The notes below the pieces were generated by a model. That model was not told the DNA's origin and did no database searches. It saw only the letters and a list, made by a program, of their open reading frames with translations. DNA of 64,000 nucleotides from Phlebopus portentosus (Eukaryota > Basidiomycota > Agaricomycetes > Boletales > Boletinellaceae). The stretch covers positions 434,001 through 498,000 of the forward strand of contig JAYXKI010000017.1 in assembly GCA_037892935.1 (NCBI GenBank), given 5' to 3'. The position numbers were made by a program, and so were the translations under genes. Positions 12,800 to 23,850 of the stretch are shown in pieces (positions within the stretch are counted from its first letter, which is position 1; every line of letters starts with the position of its first letter).

Positions 12800-13540
12800 C
12801 GCGATTATTAGAATCGTCCGAAGGCATTATCACACACCGGATAAGCTCGCAACGGCCCAAAGAAAAGAGCTGTGACGCGGGCAAGAATTCATTAGACAAG
12901 GTTCATCATGAATTCTAGATAATTTGCGGTCTAGATCTGGTTTGCACGGTGAGCAATAAGACTTGGGAGAAGTACGAAGGGCGTGTCGCGATATAACGCA
13001 ATGAACTGCATCGGAGGTATAGAGATCGAAGATTCCGTTGGATGCGACGTGCAAAGTATGATATTGTGCTCTGGACTACCTGCGCATGATAGAGCACAAT
13101 TACCGAGGAATGGCTACGACATTCTTCGCTCGATTATATCAAGCTATGTGGTCTTACAGTTATATATTATTCTTACCCTTATTGTTAGTCGATGACGCAG
13201 CCCCGGTCCTGGTGCGCTAAGACCGTTTCCATTCTTTTCATACGTGTTCTTAGTCCGTTTGACCTTGGATTCCAATTCGTCCCCTAAGCTCATTTCAGTT
13301 GCATGACGCTTATAGACTTCCGTCTTTCCCAGGTAAGGAAGGTCTACTTGCACTTGGGATAGCTGTGGCGGATATACGAAGGACACGTACAATACATGCA
13401 CAGCCCTCTTCAAGCTCTCTCTCTAACACGTGTGGCACCTTTCCGAGATACCCTTTCGATGGCGCACGGTCAGACCGACGCCACGACTACAGAGTACAGA
13501 GTACAGACGTACTGATGTTGAGGTGAATGCTACGTATTTT
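12800..13540. repeat. Duplicated flanking segment, copy S1
   Basis: This stretch is clearly similar, with substitutions and small indels, to 18600-19370. Its last 200 bases also resemble 15480-15700. Shared blocks include GATGCGACGTGCAAAGT near 13040 and 18860, and ACGCTTATA near 13310 and 19130. On the minus strand one frame (13413-13144) keeps the pattern YKR-x3-TE-x-SL...NGN-x-LS-x-PG seen in copy S3. The two copies differ there by a 9-base, three-codon indel, so part of it was probably coding. I do not recognise the protein. Confidence 0.7.
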
Positions 13541-13710
13541 TCTGCTTTTCGATATCTTCCACCGTATGTCGGACAACTCGAGTGAAACTGTGAACTAACT
13601 TGCTTTCGTGTAAGTGTACATTTATCTGTGCTTAGCGAATCGAGTTCATACAACTCAACTTGCAGGGCTTCCCGTCTGCTCCTTTACCTCAAAACAGGCC
13701 CTCGCTTTGA

Positions 13711-15100
13711 ATGGCCTGTGTGGAGGCACTTCCTCCCGAAATCCTCTGCGATATCTTTTTGCAGTCTCTGCCACCTTCGTCTGAAAATTTTGATATACCC
13801 TCCAAGACATCCATCTCCATGCCTCTCTACATCTCTCACATCTGTCGAGCTTGGCGGTCTCTGGCCCTTTCATACGAGGAACTATGGTCATATCTTAGCA
13901 TCCATTACATGATCATGAGTCGAAATAAACAGAGAATGGTGGTGGATATCCTCGATACGTGGCTCTCCAGGTCTAATGGTTCCAGATCTCCTACATGTTT
14001 CTATGCTTATTGGATGAGAAGGACGATGTCGAAGATCATCGTCGCACCGAATATATGATCAAGATTTTGCTGTCACAACAGCACCGATGGAAGGATGTGG
14101 GTTTTGCCTGGGTCAACGTGAACTGTTCCGACGAGTTTCCAGGACTAGCTGTGACTAACGCATCCATGCTGACATCACTCTCCCTCCACGTCGAATTCCC
14201 GATGCGTGCTGCTATCAGCATTGCGCAGTCCTCGCGCCTGAAAAGCCTCGATCTGGTTGGTTATTCCGATCTATCAGTCACTGGGGAGCCGTTGTACGCA
14301 TTGAATCGATGCGTACTCGTGTTCCATTCCGCAATTGGATTCGCCGGTGATCGTAGAGTTCAAAAACAAGCTTGGATGACTTAAAAAAACGCTCCGTTCC
14401 TCACGAAATGTGATGCTTATTTTTTGTCTCACTCGTCTTTATCAAGTCGATATGACAATTGCTTTCCCCTTCTGTTACTTTCTCTGCGAGCTCTCAAGCT
14501 GGAATACGGAGAAGCGGCAGCCGCAATTGTCGATAACCTGACGTTGCCGTCTCTAGAGGCATTCTACTACGCAAGCGGCGTCAAGGAGGGAATGCTCTTC
14601 AGCTTCTTCCAACGCTCGAGACCACCCCTGACATTCTTAGCGATATGCGGCCCTTGCACTGGAGAAGATGAAAACTTCGGAATACTCCGGCTATTGCCCT
14701 GTCTTAAAGCATTACGATACCCGTTCTCAATCGTATCGAAACGCTTCTTCACCGAGCTTGCGGTGGGCATCGCAGAGATCGAGGAGAATGCATTGTCCGT
14801 CGAGCGGACTATCTGCCCCAAACTTGAGATACTTCATCTTCAGAATCTTCTGCCTCTTGATAGTGTCAGCGAGTGCGTTGAATCATTAATAACCGTGATG
14901 AGGTCGAGGGCGAGGATTGAGAAGTCGTTCGGGATGTACGCCTTGAACTTGGCAATGCAAACTCCGTTGAAATCGACATTTCCGATATCGGTAATTATAC
15001 AGAGGCATTGGAGCAATGTTTCGAGGATAGGAAGAGACACTTGGTCGTCGGGGACTACGAAAACGCGTTTCGTAACGCCTTCCCTCCGAATTCGGACTAG
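13711..15100 (+). pseudogene. F-box-like gene copy F1, broken by frameshifts
   Basis: Paralogue of the intact gene at 15946. It opens with VEALPPEILCDIFLQSLPP, an F-box-like helix pair, and follows the intact copy closely. A 1-base deletion near 13985-14025 throws the frame out around the segment that reads LDEKDDVEDHRRTEYM in the new frame. The frame is lost again at 14340-14460, where the intact copy has about 40 residues that do not align cleanly. The third part (ALKLEYGEAAAAIVDNLTLP to about 14950) is readable again, and the homologous stop lies near 15098. Introns would not explain the breaks: the intact copy has none and no matching splice sites are present. A fragmentary product is possible; function is unlikely. 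Confidence 0.8.
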
Positions 15101-15479
15101 GATCCGATGCGTACCTGCGTTGCTTCGTGCTTCTCCGACCACTATGGCTGACTGCTTAAATCGCATATGACGTGCTTCCGGCTCCCACTGAAGATCTGTG
15201 CGCTTCTGAATCGCATTATGGTGACAGCGGAAAGGAACTATTCACCTCAACTACAGCAGGGCTGATGATCACGTCGGTCCCGTCTTACTTGTCGAACTCT
15301 TCTTGGCTTTAGTAAAGCTCTCTTTTCCTTTCATCGTGCGGTTTCGCAACCGCGTTGTAGCCTCATAGGATGACAAGTGATGCTACTTTGATGCACATGT
15401 TAGACTGACATGGGTGGTCTTGCCTTGGATGCGGTTTAGTGGGCGAATGTGGCATATAGCTATTTTAGACGCAAATCCG

Positions 15480-15700
15480 CTGCCTGACCGGCTACATAGA
15501 GGAGGGCAATCCGGAAGGTCTACTCGCACTTTCACTGATTATCATTTGAAATTAGGATAGCTATGGTTGATATACCATGTGGATGTACGGCCCATTTCTC
15601 TGCTAACCTGTACGGTACCCCTTCTGAGATGCTCTTTCGACGACAAACAGTCAGACAGACTCTACGATGAGAGTTGCACTTTGAGGTAATTCCTACGTAT
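15480..15700. repeat. Partial copy S2 of the flanking segment
   Basis: Resembles the last 200 bases of copies S1 and S3 (the GGTCTACTCGCACTTTCACT block, then the gapped match through CCGAGATGC and the ACAAACAGTCAGACAG region). It sits at the same distance before the intact F-box gene as the end of S1 sits before the broken one. This suggests the segment and the gene were duplicated together. Confidence 0.6.
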
Positions 15701-15945
15701 TGAGGGAACCGCGTACGAGCAATTCTTCAGGGTAGGTGACACGGACATAGATGGTTGATCACGTAATCCGTACCACCAGGTACGAACAACACCATCGTAT
15801 CGTAACTTTATACTCGAATGAAACCTGAACTAACTTGCTTTTGTGTAAGCGCACACTTATCTATGCTTAGCGAATCGAGTTCACGTAACTCAGCTTGCAG
15901 GATTTCCCGTCTGACCGTTTACCTCAAAACAGGTTCTTACTTCGA

Positions 15946-17337
15946 ATGGCCATTATGGAGGCGCTTCCTCCCGAAATCCTCTGCGATATCTTTTTGCATT
16001 CTTTGCCACTTTCGTTTGATAAGTTTCGCATACCTTTCAAAGCATCAATCTCCGTGCCTCTTTATATCTCTCACGTATGTCGAGTTTGGCGGACTCTGGC
16101 TCTTTCGTATGGGGAGCTGTGGTCATATCTCTACATCAATTACACGACTTCAAGGGTCCAAAATAAGCGAAAGGCGCTGGCGGATATTCTTGATACATGG
16201 CTGTCGAGAACGAATGGTTCTCCGATCTCCTACGTGTTTCGATGTGCACTGGATGAGGAGGACGATGCCGAAGATCATCGCCGCGCCGAATACATGATCA
16301 AGACTTTGCTTTCGCAACAGTACCGGTGGAAGGATGTAGATTTTGCCTGGGAGTTTTCCGATAAGTTTCCAGGAGGACTGGATATGACCAACATGCCTAT
16401 TTTGACATCGTTCTCCTTCCACGCTGACCTCCCAGTGCGCGCTGCTATCAGCATTGCGCAGTCCTCACGCCTGAAAAGCCTCGATCTTTACGGTAATTTC
16501 GATCTATCAATCACCGGGGAGCCGTTGCGCCTGTTAAGTGGAAGCAGATTCGAGTTTTCTTCTTACCATGGATACACTGGGAGTCATGCAGTGCAAACTA
16601 GTCTGGATTTCCTAAAAAATGCCCCGTCCATCGTGAAATTTGAAGCTAGATTTACAAACGACTTGGTTTCTTCGAATCGACACAGCCATCATCCTCGTCT
16701 TAGTATGCCATCTCTCCGATCCCTCAAGCTGGATTATGGAGAAGCTCCGGCCGCAGTTGTCGACAATGTGACATCACCGTGTCTGGAAGCGCTATACTAT
16801 GCGAGTGACGTCGAGGAGGGAATACTCGTCGATTTCTTCCGGCGCTCAAGGCCCCCACTCACGTTTTTGGCCGTGCATGGCAGCTGCGCACAGGAAGAGG
16901 AGATGATTGGAATACTTCGGCTGCTACCCTGTCTTAAAGATTTACGCTACTCGAACGCATCTGTATCCGAACGCTTCTTTCGCGGGCTTGCGGTACAAAC
17001 GGTGGAAATTGAGGAGAACCCATTATTCATCGAGCATGTCATCTGCCCCAAGCTCGAAACTATTCATCTTCGTTATCTTCTGCCTCTCGATAGTATCACC
17101 GAGTGCATCGAAGCATTAATGTATATGATGAGGTCTCGGGCGAGGATTCAAAAGTCATTCGGAAAGATATACCTTGATCTTGATATTGGTACGTTTATAG
17201 TAATCGACGTGTCAGACCTCGGCAGATATACAGAGGCGCTGGGGCAATGTTTCGAGGATGGGGACGGACAGCTGATAACCGGAGACTACGCCGATGTGCT
17301 CCGCGATTCCTTTCCTCCGCGTTTTAGTGCGATCTGA
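15946..17337 (+). CDS. F-box-like protein, intact copy F2
   Basis: Single-exon gene of 463 residues. The F-box-like region at about residues 4-60 (MEALPPEILCDIFLHSLP, then a SISVPLYISHVCRVWRTLAL helix and a GELWSYL box) is the standard basidiomycete form. It would be expected to bind Skp1 in an SCF ubiquitin ligase. The rest is an irregular leucine-rich repeat region (SSRLKSLDLYGNFDLS, SLRSLKLDYG, LPCLKDLRYSN, CPKLETIHLRYLLPLDS), likely the substrate-recognition part. I chose the ATG at 15946 over the in-frame upstream one at 15895 because homology with copies F1 and F3 starts there. It is the only full-length member of this subfamily in the window, next to a broken tandem copy. The target is unknown. 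Confidence 0.85.
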   Translation: MAIMEALPPEILCDIFLHSLPLSFDKFRIPFKASISVPLYISHVCRVWRTLALSYGELWSYLYINYTTSRVQNKRKALADILDTWLSRTNGSPISYVFRCALDEEDDAEDHRRAEYMIKTLLSQQYRWKDVDFAWEFSDKFPGGLDMTNMPILTSFSFHADLPVRAAISIAQSSRLKSLDLYGNFDLSITGEPLRLLSGSRFEFSSYHGYTGSHAVQTSLDFLKNAPSIVKFEARFTNDLVSSNRHSHHPRLSMPSLRSLKLDYGEAPAAVVDNVTSPCLEALYYASDVEEGILVDFFRRSRPPLTFLAVHGSCAQEEEMIGILRLLPCLKDLRYSNASVSERFFRGLAVQTVEIEENPLFIEHVICPKLETIHLRYLLPLDSITECIEALMYMMRSRARIQKSFGKIYLDLDIGTFIVIDVSDLGRYTEALGQCFEDGDGQLITGDYADVLRDSFPPRFSAI

Positions 17338-20050
17338 TACACTCCTCCACGTAAGCTTTCTGATAGCGTCTTCCGAGCTCCACTCACACAAGTGACAGAT
17401 TTGATGGATTGGGAAAAAAAAATATAGTACCGACATAATCTTCCTCAATCTTGCCTTCATATCCGAAATCAGTCTTCACGTCGACCCAATTCATACACTT
17501 ACTTTTTACCTTCGGATTTCCGCGGAGCTTCTCTCGTGCTACCTTTGACCGCACAGAATACGTACGAGATGCTTCTGGTTCCTTACGAGGAGCTGTACGC
17601 TTTTGTATCGCAATATGAGACAAATCAAAGGTACCGTCGGTCTCGACTACGGAGAGGCTGATGGTTCAGTCGAAGTTCATGATCTCGTACTGATAATCCG
17701 AGTCCTTCCTCAGCTTCGGTGACTCCCTCTTCCTGGAAGCTCATCCCAGATACGGCCCTCTAGAAGAATGTGTAACCGAAAGACCCGAAAATTCAGGCTC
17801 CGACAACGGCAGATTGAGAGCAAAGCTTCCGCTGTTGCAAACTTCTATCTTTTGGTGGCCAGTTTTTGTCTTGTTAGGATTTAAACTTGTGACGAGGTTA
17901 GGACAATTGAAAGGCTCTGAGTAAAATTCAATTGTCTCATCGTGCCGAAAGCATGATGACGACCGAACTCTCACAGTAGCATCAGAGGAAGAACGTCGAT
18001 TTTCTCCTGCATATGCATGGGGTCTCATAAGACCTTCCGGGCTTGGATTTGAAAATTATTCTAGCGCTTGCTTCATCATTTCAACCATAATTAGCATTGC
18101 GATGTCTTCATGGAGGAGGGGGATTACGCATAAGGTATCTTCGAAGCCTGACTTGACGCTCACTAGTCTACTATTGATGGGAATTGGATCTAGAGTTGTG
18201 TGACGCCCAGGCTCGTCCTCCAGGGCTGTTCAGAAGAATTTCGAGAATGAAGCGTCAAGAAATACGTCCAGGAATATCACCGGTGTGGAGGAGCCCATAG
18301 TGTGACTTCACACAGTTATCCTCCGGCATTCTGTTTTCCTTTTGCAACCGTATGGAGTAAGGAATAGACTGATGAGGTCACCAAGTGAGGAATAAATAAC
18401 TTTGCTGCTCTTATAGCTCGCTTTTGTCGCAGACATCCTAATTCAGCTAGAACGCATCAAGTGGCGTTGAGATCTTAGCGATAATCGCTAACACAAAGAA
18501 CTAAACCAGGACTGCTTTGCGGCTGCCATGCTTTATCATAACAAAGTTGTTATACATCATCATACTTGAACTGGTGCTCAAGTCAGGCAGTTGTTTCAAA
18601 GTGAGGATTGTTAGAATCGTTAGAATACCGTATTATCTCTTCTATACGCCAGATTAGCTCTCAACAGCCTGGAAGCAAGAAATGTAATGCGTTCGACGAT
18701 CCGTCAGAAGAGTTCCTCATGAATACTAGGTGATCTGCACGTCTTCTTTGCACGGGGTGCAAGCAAGACTTGTGAGGGAGTATGGGAGACGAGTCGCAAT
18801 AGATCGCAATGCATTGCATCGGAGTTACAAAGCTCGGAGATTGCGCACGATCGGATGCGACGTGCAAAGTGTCATATTGCGCTCTGGAATACCTGCACAC
18901 GACAGAGCACGATTATCGAAGAATGGCTAGGACATTTTTTGTTCGATTACCATGCTATGTAGCCTCACGATTATTTAGGATCTTTATCCTTATGCGCAGA
19001 TGATGACGATGCCCCCGCCCGGTGTGCTTAGCGGGTGGTTTCCATTCCTTTGATAATTGTCCTCAATCCTTTTGATCTCGGTTTCTAATTCGCTGTCGAC
19101 CTGGGTCAAGCTCTTTTCGGTTCCATAACGCTTATAATCTCCCATCATTGCCGAGTATGGGAAGTCCCCTCGCACTTTTACTAAGCATTGTTTGATATTA
19201 GGGCTGCGGATCGTGGATATACGAGAAAATAAACAGGAACGAACCATGTATGACCCAGTCCAAGCCCTCTCTGTTAACGCTTTTGGAAGCTCTTCCGAGA
19301 TACCCTTCCGACGATGAAATAGTCAGTTTGGCAGAGGTACCGCCGTACTGCTTCCGAGGCAATTCTTCACTAATCGTGCGATGTGAGCAATTTATTGAAA
19401 TTGTATGCTAGTTACTCTCACCTTGCTCTTCAGTCAAGTTGCCTGAAATGCTTTACATCTTTAAAATGAGTACATTCGGATACTCCCTTTGCTTCCAAGG
19501 TCGCACTACTTACAGTTGTATTGGGGATTTAGTAGTGTATCTCTGTGTGATGAGATTCGCTGTGTGATTAGCGCAAAAAAAAAATCTGTCGTCCCTTTAT
19601 ATGGGCGACAAAACTTTGCGGAGCTTTGCTTGCATACCACACAAAACACGATGCAAATAGAACAGAACGTCCGAGAAGTCAAGACTGAAACGGTAAAAGG
19701 GCGATGGATTTCGGTAGTAACGGACGATAAGTCCACTAGATTGCGCAGGGTAGAAAGCAAAGTAAATTGGTGACTGGTGGTCCATGAGCAAAAGCGAAGT
19801 TCCATTCAGATTTGACCGCGTGAAGTTCCCAACAAATTCGAGTCTATGTCGACCCAGGTCCCAGGATCATTCAGAATCGCGAAGGAAAAGTAATTAATAT
19901 AATATTAATGGAAAAGAGTAATGTTGCTTACATAAAAGAGCTGACTAAAGTTGTGACCTGCGCAGCCGGCTGGTCACGTTGTCGTCGCCCTGAATCCCGC
20001 TCTCAACAACAGTCTCCACACACCTTACTCACGTACCACCAACGACGACA
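17338..20050. other. 2.7 kb intergenic region containing repeat S3
   Basis: No convincing gene. An open minus frame at 18028-17741 has a protein-like look but no recognisable motif and no supporting splice chain. Repeat copy S3 occupies 18600-19370. The last few hundred bases before 20051 should hold the synaptobrevin promoter. Confidence 0.5.
18600..19370. repeat. Duplicated flanking segment, copy S3
   Basis: Third copy of the S1 segment, without an F-box gene behind it. Two frames stay aligned with S1. On the plus strand the block ALEYLHTTEHDYRRMARTFF matches ALDYLRMIEHNYRGMATTFF at 13070-13130. On the minus strand 19247-18990 keeps the YKR...NGN...LS-PG pattern. Either the segment holds remnants of a small gene or it is part of an unrecognised repeat family. 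Confidence 0.65.
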
Positions 20051-20859
20051 ATGGACAACTGTGAGTACATCGGCTTCGTCAGTGTAGAGTGCGTGCTCAA
20101 CATTGACCGATACAATCTTGCTTTGCAGATAGGTGAAGTCTCCTGCTTTACTGACGTGACGTGTTCGTCGCATCACGACGACAACCTCTGACCCGATTTG
20201 TTTTTCCCAGCAGATATGATCCACCTATGCCCCGCGCGGGAAGCAGCAACGAACCTGGTGGCCCGGCTGCCCCGGGTGGAGGAGACTCGAGGATTGATCG
20301 CCTCAAGAACGAAGTCGCAGAGGCTCAGGGTGTTATGCGAAACAACATCAACTTAGTGCGGGAGCGAGAGGACAATCTGCAAAACTTGCAGGACAAGACT
20401 GGTGAGCACTGTTCCGTTCGAATCTACGCGGTCATGCGCAGTAGCGAAGTTCTCCAAAGAGCCTTCCTGCTAGCAGTCTGTTAATGCCAACCGGTCCGTT
20501 CTGACATCGTATTGTAATGAATAAGATGGTCTCGCTGTTTCAGCGCAGAGTTTCCGAAGGGGCGCAAACAAAGTGCGAAAGGTGAGCAATTCTGAGCTGT
20601 TTGATACCATGTACAGTTCTGATTGTTCTTAATATGGTCAGAATATGTGGTATGTTTCTTCATTTCTGTAGTCGATATAGTTCTCACGTACAATGGCGGA
20701 ACTACGTAGGTGGAAGGATATGAAGGTAAGCCTATACTTTATGTCGATTTGAACGTTGTCTGATGAATTCGCTATTTTCAGATGCGCATCATCATTGGCA
20801 TTGCCATCGTCATCATCCTTATAATCATCATCGTTCCCATCGTGAAGGCAACAACATGA
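20051..20859 (+). CDS. SNC1: Synaptobrevin/VAMP-type R-SNARE
   Basis: Vesicle SNARE that drives fusion of secretory and endosomal vesicles with the plasma membrane. Seven exons restore a 119-residue protein: 20051-20060, 20129-20132, 20214-20401, 20526-20581, 20642-20649, 20710-20725 and 20782-20859. A proline/glycine-rich head (RYDPPMPRAG) is followed by the SNARE helix from about residue 31. The central layer arginine is near residue 56 (NNINLVREREDNL). Then come LQDKTDGLAVSAQSFRRGAN and the NMWWKDMK juxtamembrane motif. A C-terminal anchor of isoleucines and valines ends IVPIVKATT. The 4-nt and 8-nt exons are needed to keep frame, and the fourth exon must begin at 20526 to supply DGLAVS. 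Starting instead at the ATG at 20227 would lose only the short head. Confidence 0.9.
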
Positions 20860-21297
20860 TGCGTTGCTTACTCGGCACGATATTCTCGTGTATCTACCTA
20901 TGCCAAGTACCACTTCTCAGGATTACGAGTTACTTTACGGTTTCGGGAGCAATATGACGTATGTTGTAATGAAGTGTCGGAGGGTGTTCATAGTTTTGAG
21001 AGGTTTTGGCGCTGAGTTTTTCTCTAATACTGCGGTGGATGTTTGATGAGGACTCTTTTTTTTACTTTTATTATGGCTGCCTGCCCATTGTCTGATTTCC
21101 GCTCTTATATATGTTTCTTACGTGTATTCTCTTTACTTGAGCGGAATGAATGCTGATTTCTGCTCGCCTCCTTTGTTCAGAGTCAAGGACGTAAATTCCC
21201 TTCATCAGATCGTTACGTGTCCGACTTCAAGTCAGGCAAGTCACATCCACGAGAAGATTGATTAACGGACTAAGCTCCTAATAATCCTCTCCTCCCG
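20860..21297. other. Intergenic, no gene seen
   Basis: 3-prime flank of the synaptobrevin gene with a T-rich run near 21056. Nothing else recognised. Confidence 0.5.
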
Positions 21298-21739
21298 ATG
21301 TCGGTGGTTAAGTACGACTTTGGGTTCTTGGACAGGAACAGACGCTTCCAGTCGTCCTGTAGTCGTCCTGTCTTTCAACTCGATTGCACATTCCTGCTTT
21401 TATTGGTAATCTTATACCACGAAGAGCCTCCAACTCGTTCACTGGTTTTGAATCGATATTCACGAGCAGTTTCAGGTGGCAGTCGGTGCTCAGGGAGCGA
21501 TCAAGCCGTTGGCACCGGACTCGTCAGTGATCGGCCAAAATTACCGGCATGGATATCAATATCCAATCCAACCAATCTCTCCCGGCGACATCACTATTCC
21601 ACCTCACCTCCGACGGCCATCTGACCCATCGTCAATCATCGAAACCTCGAATCGCTTATTTCCAAACGGCAATGATTCAATACCTAAGACACAGACTTCT
21701 CTGCGTACACGAATAGCAAGTGCATCGAAGGCTTTATGA
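21298..21739 (+). CDS. Possible small two-exon gene, unknown
   Basis: Exons 21298-21405 and 21476-21739 join in phase over a 70-nt intron (GTAATC to TTTCAG) and would encode 123 residues. The first exon ends in a short hydrophobic stretch (LDCTFLLLL). The second is proline- and serine-rich (IQPISPGDITIPPHLRRPSD). I recognise no family. The only support is the open frame on both sides of plausible splice sites, so this may be chance. It is only 160 bases before the next gene on the same strand and could instead be its upstream region. Confidence 0.3.
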
Positions 21740-21900
21740 TATCCCCTGCTTGTATCAGGTCCGTTCGTTACCGTCTGCGCACCTAGCCGTGTTGGATTTT
21801 CACAGCATCTAAATGGCCTCTTATAATGGAGCTTTTTTACGAACGCAAGCTCTCTTTTGCATCCCGCCTTCCCTCTCTGGTTCTGACTGGCCCAGGACCA

Positions 21901-23498
21901 TGCTTCCGTTCGCTCAGTTTCTCCTTTTCTGTGGGTTTCTGCATTCTGTAAATGCACAAAAGCAGACACAGCCGAGTTTCAACATCTCTGTGAGTTTCTT
22001 GGATACTTCGTCATGTGCCCTGCGACGGGTATCGAATTTCTGCATTGTAGGTACCCATAGACGTCGCCGATGACGTTTCAGAATGCGAGTCGTTACAAAT
22101 GAAGCTTCTTCCGCTGACAAATGGGTCGGCTCTGGATGTCGTTCCTCCATTTTACATGCTGTCGTTCGAACTGGGAGGAATTGGAAGGGCCGATTTCCTT
22201 GGTGCAGATCCTCAGAATTTAACTTGGACGGTTCCCCATCCTCAAGGTGAAGAAATCAAGTGTTTGCTGTGCGAGTTTCTCTAACTTTCGCGATGTAGGG
22301 ACTCAGATACTTTTCTACATAGTTGACGGAGCAGGAAACATGAGCGACGAAGGACTATCAGCAGTCCTAGGTCAGTCGCATAAGTATTTGTGCGTGCCGG
22401 ACGTTCTCAAATAAAATGTGTAAATAGCGGGTAATACCACAAATTGCCACCCCACACAGGTCCAGTCGAACTTCAAGGTCTCTGTAGACTCGTCCCAGGT
22501 CGCGACATGCGATGATCTCATCGTGGCCATCTCCGGCGGAACAAAGCCTTACACCGTCACGGTGGTGGGCGATACTGTTCTCAATTATACCCTCGGAGCA
22601 AATGACGATAGCTTCGATTATGTTAATCAAAACGCTCCTGGCGAATCTTTCATAAGTACACACGATTCTTGCCGTCCTGTGGACTGTAGCTGATGATTTT
22701 GCTTCCAGTCACCGCTTCTGACGCGTATGTCATTTTGTCCTTTCCTCTTTGTCGGAATACTCAGTCACTTTTAGCAAAGGGCAATGGGCTGTCGGCACGA
22801 ACCTCATCAGCTCCGTGGGGTCGACTGATTTGTCATGTCCCGGGAAAGAGTCAACCGGTCTGTCGTCGTCTTCAAGCTCGTCCGACAAAGGTCCCATCGT
22901 AGGCGGTATCATCAGTGGCATCGTAGTTTTGTTGCTAGCAATTGGCACTGCTACGTACTTCTACATCAAGCGCAGAAGGGATACACGCCTATCAGCAGCA
23001 AACCGACGGCAGATGCCCTTCGACGATGAAGACGTCTCGCCGTACGTATTACCTCCAGATCCAAATACGCAGATGCAGGGTCTCTCGACGCCATTATTTG
23101 CACGCGCACCTCCGTCGTCTGTAACGATGTCAGAATCAGCTTCGGGCACTCTAGAGTCCGCGATGCTTCACATCCAGCACGTCTCGCGTAACCCGACGCT
23201 CCTAAGTGGCGAACATATTTCGTCGCATTCTGGGAGTGTCTATTCCACCCCAGACGTAGCGGGAGGTCCCAAAGTCTCTCATTTTGCTTCTGCGGAGTAC
23301 GCACCGAGAAATAGTACCACGTTACAACTCGTTTCGCGTCCGATGACAGAGAAGGAGCGAGTAATGGCAAGGAAGGAGGAAATCAGGAGGCAGAAGGAGG
23401 TCGTTCAGCATGTCGACGCAGATGACATTCTGGATGTTCCTCCTGAGTACAAAGAGAGAGCCGGAGGTCCGTCTGGGAACTCGGCGGTTAGGATTTGA
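21901..23498 (+). CDS. Single-pass membrane glycoprotein with serine-rich stalk
   Basis: No enzyme function is visible. Exons beginning at about 21901, 22052, 22299, 22427, 22709 and 22777 join in phase. A signal peptide (MLPFAQFLLFCGFLHSVNAQ) leads to an extracellular part of roughly 220 residues with several N-x-S/T sites. That part has a repeated plan of a CDxL-like cysteine segment followed by GGTKPYTVTVVG. A run of serines (about 22857-22885) forms a stalk. One membrane segment (VGGIISGIVVLLLAIGTATY) precedes an RRRR-like stop-transfer and a cytoplasmic tail of about 170 residues. The tail ends in a basic helix, then DADDILDVPPEYKE. This architecture is widespread in agaricomycetes without assigned function; a surface sensor or wall-contact protein is a guess. 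Confidence 0.75.
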
Positions 23499-23850
23499 TT
23501 GTCGAAATGGGTTAGAGATGTGAGCTTGAGCATTCAAGTTAATCTCTTTTATTATCAGGGTGTTTCGCTTTCGGTGCTACTAGTATATGACATGCATTAC
23601 CTCTTTGCGTGACAAATCCAACTACTTAAGTAGCATAGTACTGATATTTGTTCGCAATCCCTTGGACGGAAAAAAAATCAGAATTTATTTGCATTTTTGT
23701 GTTGCTCACGTGCAAATCGTGATGGACGCGTCACCTGTATTTCGAAGTTACGCGTTCTCTCGCCTCGAGTTGCGCATATCCTTCCTTTACATTCACGCAT
23801 ACACAACTTCGCCTACCTAGCTTGTCGCACACAGTTAGAAATTTACCAAT
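23499..23850. other. Intergenic, promoter side of the proteasome gene
   Basis: About 350 bases between two plus-strand genes. No element could be recognised with confidence. Confidence 0.5.

Noticed and set aside
13711..15100. Explaining the F1 frame changes by introns
   Set aside because: The intact paralogue at 15946 is one uninterrupted exon. The first change is a plain 1-base deletion relative to it, with no GT-AG pair at the site.
17741..18028. 95-codon minus-strand open frame as a gene
   Set aside because: It looks protein-like but shows no motif, has no supported neighbouring exons and is not conserved in the neighbouring duplicated segments.
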